Positions 1 to 32,300 of a stretch of DNA of 64,000 nucleotides are shown here, piece by piece. Position numbers and translations under genes: made by a program. The DNA comes from Linyphia triangularis (Eukaryota; Arthropoda; Arachnida; Araneae; Linyphiidae): contig OZ021723.1 of assembly GCA_963978545.1 (NCBI GenBank), forward strand, positions 99,542,002 to 99,606,001, read 5' to 3'. Positions within the stretch are counted from its first letter, which is position 1, and each line of letters opens with the position of its first letter. The notes under the pieces were generated by a model. It was not told where the DNA came from. It ran no database searches and saw nothing but the letters and a program-made list of their open reading frames with translations.

Positions 1-718
1 AACTTTAAGAAAAAGCTAAAAAAGTATTTCAGCCCACACACTACAAAGAGAAACACATAAGTCTAAGTTAAATTGTAGTTTTTAGAGCTTACATGTTTGA
101 TGTCGTAAGAAAGTGGTTGGCGGGCACGTGCACACACACATAAAAACTCAATACATTGAATCTTTAAACCTCCATGAAAATAACAGATGTTTTGTTTAAT
201 ATTAGATAGTTTTTTACCTAACCAGACTTCAACACTTTTACTAATTTCCACAGAAAAGCTGTAATTTTATCATTCAAAAAATTAGGTAGTGCCAAAATCA
301 TATGAGCGACCGAAAATCATATGAATCGATATTTTTTTCTAAATCTCGAAATGCTGAATAAACTTGAACATTTGCTATCCAAATATATAAATCAGAGATT
401 ACAAGGTACATAAAGACTGATCTTCTTGAAAAATTAGTTCACTTCACTATTTAGAATTCTGCTTTCTGCTGCCCTTTTTTTTATGCCTGAAATTGAGGCA
501 CAACAAAATAAAATCTTCGAGACAAAAATATATGTCTGACCTGTATGGTCATATGTTTCACAGTTCATCATAAAGCTAAAATTTATTTAACTGTTATCAA
601 ATTTGTTCTTATTCTCTGTGCTTAATGTCAAATAGTACCGTACCTAAGATACAAGGGTTTTATTTTATGGGATAAAAAAAATCATATTACATTTATGATT
701 AACTACTAATTTACTTAC
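1..718. other. Left edge, last MASTL intron or 3' part, no exon seen
   Basis: AT-rich sequence after the last visible MASTL exon. I looked on the minus strand for the remaining C-lobe and the C-terminal tail and found no convincing exon, so the gene continues left of the window. Nothing else is recognised. Confidence 0.5.
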
Positions 719-21677
<20,959 letters not shown>

Positions 21678-21825
21678 TATTATTTAAATAACGAGAAAAA
21701 GCTAAAACACTCAGCCATTAAATTTGAATTTCAAATCCAGTTTGTTTGGTTTGTTCAATAATACTATCTGGTATGTAACAGATTGAATAAAAAAAATCTA
21801 TAAATGTTTATAGCGCATTTTTTTA

Positions 21826-21833
21826 TGACGTCA
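21826..21833. promoter_or_regulatory. CRE/ATF-type site upstream of MASTL
   Basis: Palindrome TGACGTCA about 150 bp upstream of the MASTL start codon, a plausible position in its promoter. A single 8-bp match, so tentative. Confidence 0.35.
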
Positions 21834-22199
21834 AAGTTCTTGTAATAGGAAAGAATACAATATTCAACTTTGTAATTGAATATATCAAGCTGAAGGTATG
21901 ATATTTTTCAAGGCAGAAAATAAGAAACGGGGTAATAATTTTCATTTTTATTCTGTGGTGCATCGACTTCCTTTTTTTTTTTTGAACAAGTAAAATATTT
22001 CCGTTTGAAAAATACAGTCAAAACTGATCCACTCGAACCATAAATATGCCAAATTATTTATTTACACATTTATCTTTATGAGTATACAATTCATTATTGA
22101 AAAAACAATATCATTTTCTCCCTAGACATGGAGTGGAAAGAAAAGGATACTGATCTAGACACTTCTGGTAGTGCTCAACCCTCATGGATTTGAAAATTA

Positions 22200-22405
22200 A
22201 ATGTAAAGTGGTATGAATCAACAGTTGGTTTGAACCCTCAACGACCTATTTTTTGTACAATAGCGGCTAATCAAACTGGTACCTATAACTTAACGTAGAT
22301 TTCAAACCACAACGAATATCCATATGCCTAATCCAGGATTCAAACCTCTGGCACCTTTGGCATGAGAGGCCCAGAGCACTAGCCCCACAGGATCAGGTGA
22401 GCATG
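22200..22405 (-). mobile_element. tRNA-derived SINE copy 2
   Basis: Minus strand carries an A-box-like GGGGCTAGTGCTCTGG and a B box GGTTTGAATCC at tRNA spacing, then a body that begins TTAGGCATATGGATATTCG, related to the copy at 2241-2396. More diverged than that copy. Confidence 0.55.
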
Positions 22406-22895
22406 AATCAATGGACAACATGAGTATGAAAGAAATTTCAAAGCATTTAAGGGAACAGAAATTTATAGCAGGTGAGTAGCCAGATAAAGGGATATGAGGA
22501 TATATCCCCCCTCCCCAAAAAAAATCTATTTGTTATTAAATCACAAAAAATTATTTTCGTTTCAAATGACAGATTTAAATGGTTTTCTTATGATTTGTTG
22601 ACACATAATATAATATCCCCACCTGAAAAAAATCTCTGACTACCCCCCTGATGTATTAATATAACTATTTTCCAAATCCAATTAAAAATCAAGGCTCGAA
22701 CCAATTTAAAACATCTCGCAACCTCTGGAAAATAATTCTGTCTGCGCCCTTGATGGTGCTGCTGATTAGATTATTATTTTCAGTTACCCATATGTATTAC
22801 ATAGGGTAATAAAAGTACAGTATTCCGTCAAAAAAAAAAAAATTACATTTCCCCACGTTTTGAAACATCCCGATTTCAAAAAAGTGGACTCTAAA

Positions 22896-23078
22896 AGCTT
22901 GGCGTCCACTATCGCTAAGCAGAGCAGAGCAGTTCAGAGCGGATTGGATTAGAGCCAATTACAAGGCTGTTAACATCCATTGTAGTTCGAGGCTCGTGCT
23001 ATAGTAGACATTGGCAGCCTTGTAATTGGCTCTAATCCACTCCGCTCTGATCTGCTTAGCAATAGTGGACACCAAGCT
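22896..23078. mobile_element. Palindromic MITE, 183 bp
   Basis: Inverted arms of about 65-70 bp: AGCTTGGCGTCCACTATCGC... and ...AATAGTGGACACCAAGCT, continuing through GATTAGAGCCAATTACAAGG on both sides. TAAA flanks both ends and may be the duplication. Confidence 0.85.
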
Positions 23079-23269
23079 TAAAAAATGTCTGTCTGTATGT
23101 ACGTGGTCAGCATGAGTCCCGGACAAATTAACCTACGATGTTCGAATTTGGTGTGCGGGTTTAATGGTGTCCATGGGACCTACCAATAAGATTTTCGTCA
23201 AAATCGCTCACGCGCATAAGTTTGAAATCAGGAAAAACCATGTTTTTCAGCAATAGCTAAAAAACGGAT

Positions 23270-24290
23270 CTAACGATTTTGATTAAAGTTGTTTGCTGGG
23301 CTACCTCGTACTTCATGGCATACACTAAAGCACTTTTTAAATCCTTGACGTCTGCCATTCGTGGGGCCTTCTGTATCTCTAACATCACTGATGCCATCGA
23401 CGAAGTACTGTAGAGACAGGATTTCTCTCGTTTCAGCAGGGCAGTCTGAAAAGGCGAGATGGGAGAGCCTCTCAACATCCGTGGCGAGCTTCTGGAGTGT
23501 TTCGGTAGCCTTCTGTTGGCGAGATTTCAACTGCAGCCTGCTGTAGTACTTCACACATTTTTCGCCAAACCGCAGTTCTAATACACTTGAGAGTGCGTTG
23601 AAGTCTATAAGCGTTGCTCTTCGGAAAGTATTTGTAGTATATCTGCAGCTTCAGCTAGCAGAGATGCAGCTAACTGGCAGGCTTTTGTCACAGAGTCCCA
23701 TCCGTTGGCATTGGCGACAATTGTGAATTGGGTCTTATACAGAAAGATTTTCCATCGTAAGTCAAAAGCTTAATTGAAGGTCGGAAGGTAACTGGTACAC
23801 ATTTCAAATCTTCCGAAACAGTTCTGCTCGACAGTCTCTTCTCTAACATTCGGTCTATCTTTTCTTCTATCTCACTCAAATTTTCTTCTAGATTCTTCTC
23901 TTCCAGAATCTCTACATTTTCTCCAAATCATTAAACTTGAATTCGAATATTTCTTCTAAACTATTACACTTCTTTTCGACATTCTCGAATTTCTCTTCAA
24001 ATTTGTCTTCTATTTGTTTCACGCTTTCTTCCATAGTTGCTAAAAGATGACCCTTTAATTCCTCCTGTCTGGCAGAGATCGCAGCAATATTCTTCTGCAT
24101 TTCCTCTTGGCCCGCTTTCATTTCTTCCTGCCCATCGGATATCCTTCTTCATCTCTTCTTGGCTCGCATTCATTGGTTCTTGGCTCGCTTTCATTGCTTC
24201 CTGCCCTTTGGATATTTCCTTCTTCATTTCTTGCATGAAGGCAAAGAGCTGTTTAAATTTTCATCTTGTTCCGCCATTGCTCTGGTTATC
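23270..24290 (-). pseudogene. LTR retroelement gag remnant, frameshifted
   Basis: Minus-strand pieces in changing frames encode a Gln/Glu/Lys-rich coiled-coil N-terminus (NASQEEMKKDI, then ARQEELKGHLLATMEESVKQ) followed by a capsid-like stretch (FRPSIKLLTYDGKS, KYYSRLQLKSRQQKATETLQ, LAFSDCPAETREIL). This order is typical of gag proteins of arthropod Ty3/gypsy-type elements as I know them, without a database check. Stops and frameshifts interrupt it, and no pol region follows, so the copy is dead and truncated. The primer-binding site and LTR lie directly upstream. Confidence 0.7.
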
Positions 24291-24300
24291 GGCATTCAAA

Positions 24301-24317
24301 TCCCACTTCTGACACCA
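24301..24317 (-). other. Primer-binding site of the LTR retroelement
   Basis: The plus strand reads TCCCACTTCTGACACCA, a 17-base match to the form of a tRNA 3' end terminating in CCA. In the minus-strand element this is the primer-binding site between LTR and gag. Confidence 0.75.
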
Positions 24318-24877
24318 GTTGTGGCGTGGATGGGTTCGAAAGACTTGAAGCCAAAGCAGATCAAAACTTGCAGAAATTTATTCCGATATAACTCCAGAAC
24401 TTCACGTTCTAGTAGACTCAATACAGCTCTTCACACAACAATAGAGCACAAAACAGCAGTTAAAAACTTGATACACAACTGCTACAAATCGCCACAAAAG
24501 ACAATGCAATACAGTTCGCTTTTAAAACTACTCTGAATGCGAACTGAGACAGCTAACTCAGTAACTCCAGTCAACTGACTTAACTAACTCCACTCACGGC
24601 CGGCCTTATATAGGAAGACAATACTTCGCGAATCTTCTAGAAATGGAAATTTGGAGGACTTTCCAGATCGTAATTGAAAAGTCCTATACATGTACATGTG
24701 GGGACCGAAAATGTCGCCAAGCTTGGCGACAAAATTAGTCGCTAAAATCGTCGCCAACTTGGCTCTATCTCTCCGAATTGGCGAGATTGCCATTACCATA
24801 ATGTTAAATAGCCTTATCTTTGTAAAACTCGCTTCCCAGCATTATCTCTGTAAAACTCGTTTTCAAGCATATTAAGG

Positions 24878-26488
24878 CATACATGCCAACATTGGCATTT
24901 TCAAATTAGTACAATTTTTACGGAACAAATATTTGCATTCCTATGACTCATGGAAAGTCAAATAGCGACAATATTTATGAATGTAATATAGAAATAGAAA
25001 TTCTATTACAAATGCAAAAAAAAAAAAAAAAAATTAAAAAATTGCATAGTATTAAATTGCTCTCAAATATAACAAATTGTTACATTTTAGCACAAAATGG
25101 AAATTATAAAATAAAAAAACTAACTTGGATTTAAAAATAAATCAAATTTAAACTTTACGATGAAATCTCTGATGAGGTTTAAGATTTAGTCTACATTACA
25201 CCTAAATAAAACATGCTTTATGACACAAAAACTCTAATGAAACATACAATGAGTTGGTGGTATTCAAAGTGTTTAATCACACGCACAAATATCAATTATG
25301 CAGGCTTTCGAATTCGTATTATTACATTTGATGTTGTCACTGTGCTTTTTAAAATTGATATGAACTTCGACATCAGTAAATCCTCCATGAGAAATCTTAA
25401 TATCAGATGCATAGATAGAGCAGAATGCAAAATTTGTTTCTTTGTTTGAATTTCTGATGATTAGAAGTAAACCGCTTGGTTTGAAGTAAACTAAAAAAAA
25501 ACTTGATATTTTCTGGAATTTTACACCAGGATTGTTTAACTTGGATATTTTAAAATAAATAATTAAGACTAACAAAGAAGCTGAAAACCGAAAGTGCTTT
25601 AATCTCTAAAGTCCGAGAAAACGAAACAGTCGTTCGGTGAGTGCCGCCAAAACAATTGAAAACGGCGGCGTCGCGATTTAGTGCGCAGCGTTGGAGTACG
25701 GTCCAAAAGAAGAAAGAATAAAAAAAAAACTAAAGCACTTTCAGTTTTCTACTTTATTATCTCTAAAGTTCGAGACAACGAAACAGTTGCTTGGTTCGCC
25801 AAATCCCGTCGGCAACACAGATGAAAACAATGAATTTCCGGCGCCGCGCTTAAGTACTTTTATTATATACACGCAACATTATTGTACGGTCCAAACAGAA
25901 GGAAGAACCAAAATCTAAAGCATTTTTGGTTTTCAGATTCTTTGTTAATCCCTTAAGTCTGAGGCAAAGCAATAGTTGTTTGGTTCGCCAGGTCCCGTTG
26001 GCAACACAAATGAAAACAGTGCATCCCCGGCGCCGTGTTTTGTGCTATTATTTACGCGCAAGTCCAGTACTATTATTTACGTTTTGGAGTCCAGTCCAAA
26101 AGAAGGTAGAATTAAAAAACTAAAGCACTATCGGTTTTCTGCTTCTTTATTAATCTGTAAAGCCCGAAAAATCGAAGCAGTGGTTTGGTTTGCCAAATCT
26201 AGTCGGCAACAGAAAAGAAAACAATGCATCCTCGCCAACGAGCTTTAGTGCTGAACATATGCGCAATCTTGGAGTGTGAATAAATATTTTGACGGACGCG
26301 GCAGCTTTGGAAAATCGTTTCGGTTTCGTTGGTGACTTAAAAAAATATTTATAAAAAAAAAAACGGTTTTAGGGAAAAAACGAAAAGTACCGTGAAATCC
26401 GTACGATTTTTTTAGCTGTTCGTACACCCGTACAAAATAGTAAAAATCCGTACATTGTACGGATGATTCGTACAAGTTGGCAGGTATG
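24878..26488. mobile_element. DNA transposon, 1.6 kb, exact 8-bp duplication
   Basis: Ends CATACATGCCAAC... and ...GTTGGCAGGTATG are inverted, and a perfect 8-bp duplication TATTAAGG flanks them (24870-24877 and 26489-26496). An 8-bp duplication fits hAT or P superfamilies. The right third holds a tandem repeat; a 100-codon minus-strand ORF at 25273-25575 is unassigned. Confidence 0.82.
25577..26280. repeat. Tandem repeat, about 4 units of 180-220 bp
   Basis: Each unit contains TAAAGCACTTTCGGTTTTC-, AAAGTCCGAGAAAACGAAAC- and GTTGGAGTACGGTCC-like words, imperfectly conserved. It lies inside the element at 24878-26488. Confidence 0.8.
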
Positions 26489-26621
26489 TATTAAGGGTCA
26501 CATTGTAGGAAAGCAAAGTAAGACAAACTATTGCACTGCCTTATGCTAAATGTACATAAATTTATCTTTTTACATAATTAATGCTACGAAATATTTACAA
26601 ATATACAGAAATTCGTATTAC

Positions 26622-26627
26622 TACACT
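26622..26627. repeat. Polinton target duplication, left
   Basis: TACACT immediately before the AG terminus; the identical TACACT follows the right terminus at 40490-40495. Six base pairs is the known Polinton duplication length. Confidence 0.93.
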
Positions 26628-28206
26628 AGTAGTTAGAAAATGACAGTCCGGGGCCATGGCGGGATGCGGGATGGTATGGTATGGTATGGGGGCGTGACCG
26701 AAAGGGGGCGTGACCGGATATGACGTCACAGGAAGTGACATCACAGGATATGCCGTCACCGGAAGTCACGTGACCGGAAGTGGAGTTGAGTTGTTCCCCT
26801 CCTGCTGTTGTTTTAGTTTCATTATAAGCTGTTTGTGTATGACGTCACAGTAGGTATGACGTAATAATTTGTTTTATATCAAAGTTTAGAGCGATGGCAA
26901 CACTTTTTAGTTTCGATTTACCTTTAAGATAGAGTTGAGTTGTTCTAGGACTGCTTGTAAATGAATAAGTTAGAGTGATAGGTTTTTATTGCGTGACGTC
27001 ACAGTAGGTATGACGTCATAATGTGTTTTATATCAAAGTTTAGAGCGATGGCAACACTTTTTAGTGTCGATTTACCTTTAAGATGGAGCTGAATTGTTCT
27101 AGGGCTGCTTCTAAACGAATAAGTTAGAGTGATAGGTATTTTTACTAATGACGTCACAGTGGGTATGACGTCATTCTATGTTAAGATTTACGTTTTAAGT
27201 GGTGATAACATTGGATATATACCAAATTTAGTTTTCAGGTGTTGGCAACGAGTTCTGATCGGTCAGCTAAATGCTCGCTTGTGACTGATAAGTTTTAAAC
27301 ATGTGACCAAAAGTTAACTCCTGATTGACTGTTTGGTTTTCTAGCGAGTTACTTACATATCCTTTAGCCAAGTTAAAATACCTGCAACAAAGTTACACAA
27401 AAAAAAAATGTTAAATTTGAAAAGTTAATAAAAGGAAGGCCATTTGCTAAGGGTCTAAAGAACCCTAACCCCGAGCTACACGTGACATTTCAATATTTTA
27501 CCAAACAATTGTTAAAATATCGACTATCGGACGTTGCCTTCATGGTAACTCATCTACCCCCCCCCCCCCCCCCCCCTTCCCTAACTAATTTTGAATAAGT
27601 TAAGACTTTAGAATTACAATTAATAAATTTTGAAAAATTATTTATTAAAGGTGAGGACCCACCTCCAGCCCGATACCTCTTTTAGGAAGAATTGGTACCG
27701 CCTCACTCCACCCTAACAAAAAAAAAAAAATCTTATTCCAAAGAACGTATATTTCTTTGAAACTTGAGGTCACTAATCAACCATCCGATGATATCCTTTA
27801 AGAAGATATCTTCACCTCTTAACAATTTTAAAGTTTTAGTCTAAAAGATTAATGTTGGACACAAACTATTTCTAGAATAGAGTTACATTAAAAATTAAAT
27901 TTAAGAGTGTCCAGTTTTTTGAAGAAGACTTGGGGGAACGTATATTTCCCAAAATTAAATTTAATGGTCACTAACAAAATCCTGAAAATATACTAATTTT
28001 AGTTTTTATAAAAATTAAGTTAATGTAATATTTTAGTAAAAATAATGACTATAGTTAATGAATTGCGAAAAATTAAGTTAGAAGAATTAAATTTAAGGAA
28101 TTTTGTAGTGACCATAGGCATAACTAGTTATACCATCCTCCAACAGATATCGCTTGTCATCAAATGCCGAGAGCGCTCGCTTTCTTTGCTGGATGGAGAA
28201 AATGTG
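26628..28206 (+). repeat. Polinton left terminal inverted repeat
   Basis: Inverted relative to 38966-40489. The outermost ~230 bp read identical by eye; the stretch around 27150-27720 is also nearly identical apart from homopolymer length, whereas 26860-27140 and 27730-28206 are clearly diverged. The inner end includes the last 37 codons of the polymerase gene. A reverse-strand AATAAA near 27642 could end the polymerase transcript. Confidence 0.92.
26838..27240. repeat. Subterminal tandem repeat with CRE-like palindromes
   Basis: Roughly 2.5 units of about 155 bp, each starting TGACGTCACAGTAGGTATGA. The words TTTAGAGCGATGGCAACACT and ATAAGTTAGAGTGATAGG recur. Full TGACGTCA palindromes lie near 26719, 26839, 26995, 27010, 27148 and 27163; the right repeat has the mirrored array. 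Confidence 0.88.
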
Positions 28207-29330
28207 ATGTTTTTCACTACCGATCCGATGCTGAACCACAGACGAAGGTTGTCGATTGAGAAGACAGTCTCTATAGGTCTGATGTTTTAGCTGTCTTTGA
28301 GCTGCTCTTGCGATTCCCTTGGCCGTTTGTTTCTCACCACACTCGCTTAAAATGGAATACATTTTGGAACGAAGCCCTATAAACTCCAAAGCAGATTTTC
28401 CGTTAAGTTCATCCTTAAAGTAGCCGATCTTCTTCTTGTTAGACACATCGTGTAGGGGATGATCTGGTGGATAGTCAGAAAAGTCAAAAAATCCCTTTAA
28501 CTGATGTAAGTCAGCAGTCAGATCTGGGGTGGTGAGTCCATAAGTGAGTGAATCTGTGTCGGTGAATAGTAGGCGGGCATTACTTCCATACTTCTTCATG
28601 ATGACATTATAGTGGAAATCATACATTAAAACCTTGCTCAATTCTAAGATGGCGAAACCAGCATAAATGGGTCTATTAAGTGTGAGACTCTTCACTTTTC
28701 TTTGTACTGCTGCCAAGCTGTTATCAAACTCAGTGAAGGCATGGAAGGCAGGAGACGCGACCAGTTTCTTGGCTTTATGTGGGTTGTTCACCAACTGAAC
28801 ATCCACTCTATTCCTCAGATTTTCCATTGTTTTCCCGAACACCGCATTGTTGAGAAGTTTGAAGAAATCTTTTTCAAACGATGTTTTGGCCAGTTTTCTC
28901 TGCTCCGTATTAAATGCTATGTAGTCCTTCAGCCAAGGTTGTTGGTAGAATTTTAGAATTCTATGAACTTTAGTTAGTTTCAGTCCCAAGGAAAGATATA
29001 GCTTCAGATTACGATAGTGTATAACATAATTCTTCTTTGACTGAAGATTCGGAACGAGTTTCTCGCTGGAAGAAGCTGGCTTCATCTGCATTTCTTCCAA
29101 AATCTCGAGGGCGGTAGGAGACAGCATATTTGGCTTTATGGTGAAGCGTTCGGGAGCCAGAGGATAATCGTTATGGAGATCGTGGAGTTCAGCAGGATAG
29201 TCGAGATCCACTTCTAGGATGAAGCCCTCATCTGCATCATCTGCTTGGTCCAAGATGGTTTTAGTAGAGATATTTTCAGGGTCCACCCACTGAAAATCAC
29301 CAACAGGTAAGTATTGAGACATGGCCCAAC
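28093..29330 (-). CDS. PolB: PolB coding exon 7 (motifs B and C, stop)
   Basis: Begins GWAMSQYLPVGDFQW after TTTCAG, holds KLLNNAVFGKTMENL and LLFTDTDSLTYG, and ends ITSYAYGHYKIP. The final segment is the typical C-terminus of the family and lies within the inverted repeat. Confidence 0.95.
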
Positions 29331-32300
29331 CTGAAAGAAAAATCCAATTAAATCATTCAATATTAACATAGAAGCTAAATAAAAAAATGACAGTTTTAAA
29401 GTAAATTCATGCTTACCATAGAGGTTATTGGCATCCAGGTACAATATATGTTTCTTCTCCTCAGCAGCATTATATTCAGGACAGCCTGGATGGTTTGCCT
29501 GGCTATGACGATGGGTGATGACGGAGACTCCTCCCCGAATACCCTTCTCTATGAAGAGGTGCATGTCGATGTCGGTGAATAAATCCAAACCGACATCTGA
29601 CATCTTGAGAGCGGCTTGCCACGCTAACCCCGGAGACGTCATCATGTGGGCGGCGTCTAGCTGGTAAAAGTCCAGAGTTAGGCGGCGGAAATTCTCGAAT
29701 ACGTCTGCGAGGAGGAGCACATCCGTCTTCACGTACAGGTCGTGATATTCGCCAAGGTCTTTGATGCCGAAAGCTTCCCAAACAACTTGAGCATGACCAT
29801 AATCTGCATCGGTGATGGAGGAGTTTGTAAGGGTGCTATAGAAGGCTTGCTGAGGTGGCAGAGATGTTTGTTGAAATTTAGTGAACGAGTCCATATACTC
29901 ATAAGGGTACACTCCCTTCTTCAGCAAGAGATCTAAGGGAAAAAAAAAATAAAAATTAAATGATATTGTTAAGAGAACATTTATATAATATTAACATTGA
30001 CTATATTACGTACCATGGTTAGATGCGATAGATCTCTTTAAAATGTGAAACTTGTCTCTCTCCAGATTATCGACAAGTTTCTGAAGCGATGCGTTCAGAA
30101 ACTGGAGACTGTCAATAAACTGGAGAGTCACCGGGATCTTGTCAAGTTTCTTAGTGATGGAGAAGGAGATGTATTTCTCCATCGTTGTAGGGATGACTCC
30201 AATGTCATGGTCAGCCACTTTCCCTAGCCCCTGCATGATCAAATGCGAATCATAATTCTTCAGGTTGTGGAAGACGCAGGGAATCATTTTCCGCAACCTG
30301 AAAGCAAGGTTGCATTCATTGTGGAGCACTTGACGGAACTGACCGGTCAAGTGATCGTGGTCGTTCACCCGATCAGTTCCTAGTCGGCCCTTGCAGAGGC
30401 CACAGTGCGTTGCAGCATTAATAGCATGCTGGTCTTGGGGAGTGAGTTTCATCGGGACAATGGTGGTCAGCTTCACCGCCAGCTCGTCCTTCTCTGCAAT
30501 GATACTACTGATGAAGTGGTCCACTGCATCTTCTCCCCTGTAGACAGAGATGGGTTTGGTCGGCTTACTATCTGGACCTATTATAACGTACGCATATCCA
30601 CAAGGGACGTGGGTAGCTATCTTCATAGTGCGGGAGGGGGTGGTGTCATCCAACTTCTCTACAAGGGCCTCAAAGTCCGCGTATATGATATACGGGACTT
30701 TCTGGGTGAACTTGTACTGACTAAATTTCAGTACACAGTCCTTTGGAGTCGGCATCTTGATGTGTTGGGGTGAGTGCTCATTACAGTACGGGACATGTGC
30801 TTTGAGAGTCTCCTCCTTGGTAAAACGATGCAGACAGCTATAACAATAGAAACACTTTCCATCATGTTTAGTGAGGTTGGTGAGAAGCCTGGACATACTC
30901 TTAATTAGACAGTAATGCTGCCTCTCTCCTTCTATGATGTAGAGGAGGTTGATTACCTCAGGATCCTCCCTCTTAGAGATATATAGAGGTAGTATCTCAT
31001 CATCTTCATAGCCGTAGATGTTTATTCTCAGATTATTCAGTGCCTCCACAAAACGAACTTTGCACGGTTGGACGGGACAGCTTACATTTCCCATTTTGAG
31101 CTCCTGCTCGAATTCCAGATAGTGGTCGACCCTATACGGATGGTTACCATGAGCAACTGGATGGAGGGCAGCCAGGACAGACCAGATGAAACATTTAGTG
31201 TCTTCATTCTGGATGTTGAGGACGGCCTGCTTCGCTGCTAACTTGTTGGGTAACTTGAAGTGGCTGGCAGGGGCTAGAGGTTGGTATGTGGCAGTCTTCA
31301 CCTCCAAATGAATAATTTCATCGAGGACCCATCCAGATCCCCGCTCGATGAATTCATCGAAGGAGGACTTGATTTTGGCGAAGGCTTGATCGATGTGTTC
31401 AGGGAGGTCGCTGTCATCCAGCTCCATCTGCACCTTGCTCCGGAAATAGGGCGTGGCAAATTCTTCATCTCCCTCATCACTCTTACGAACGAACCGGATT
31501 TTAGATACAACATACCACTTGATGGCCCTCTTCTCTCCCAACTCTTCCTGTAGCACATCCTGAACTTGGGGAGTGCTTTCCCTAATGAAGAGAAGCAGGT
31601 CTCCAACTGCCTCTTCACTCGGGAATAAATGACGGGTGGCAAAGACATCAGACGTCTTCACCTCAACTCTCCTCCTTCTATGTGCAGAGGGTGCTGGTTG
31701 ATTTCCTCCTACTCGGGCAACTCGAAGGTGGGTGAGCAGATGTTGCATCATAACATCCTTACGACCGAAACTCTTTCCACAATCAGGACAGGCATGAGGG
31801 GTGGCGGATTGATGACTCTCCATGTGACGGATTAAGTCAGCATTACGTGTGAAGGACTTCTGGCATATCTCACAGGTGAAATTCTTCTTGCCAGCATGAT
31901 TCTTCAAATGCCTATTGAGATGACATTTCTGGACAAAGGTCTTCTCGCAGATGTGACATATCTGTTGACAATAAAACTGTGATAAGTTACATGACATTAT
32001 TTCACAGTAATAGTAGACATATTATTTAAAATTTGTCTTTTCCTAAAACACATTTTATTACAAAAAAAAAAAAAAAAAACTTTCTCTTCTTCTACTTGTA
32101 AAATACATCAATCTGAAAGCACTATATTTTAAATCTCGATAAACTGTTAAATTCTTCTCTGAAAAACTATTAATTCTAAAAATTCATTCTCCAAGAAAAA
32201 AAAAAAAAATACTTACATGAGCTTCAACATTGGAATTCCCAGCATTGGAAGGTCCAGCAATTGAGGATGCAGCATGTTGTGAGGGTCCAGCAGCAAGTAC

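Larger units (their letters stand above)
24318..26502 (-). repeat. LTR of the retroelement, split by a DNA transposon
   Basis: From the primer-binding site the LTR runs up through a TATA box (reverse strand CTATATAAGGCCGGCCG near 24600-24616) to the nested element at 24878-26488. Past the nested element the next bases give a TGTGAC start, so an LTR of about 565 bp, beginning TGTGAC and ending CACA, is interrupted. No second LTR is seen in the window. The TG boundary at 26502 is my inference. Confidence 0.5.

Noticed and set aside
24037..24536. Plus-strand ORFs opposite the gag remnant and LTR
   Set aside because: Antisense of the repetitive coiled-coil gag; no independent similarity.
30405..31553. 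Plus-strand ORFs opposite PolB
   Set aside because: Antisense shadows of the polymerase exon.
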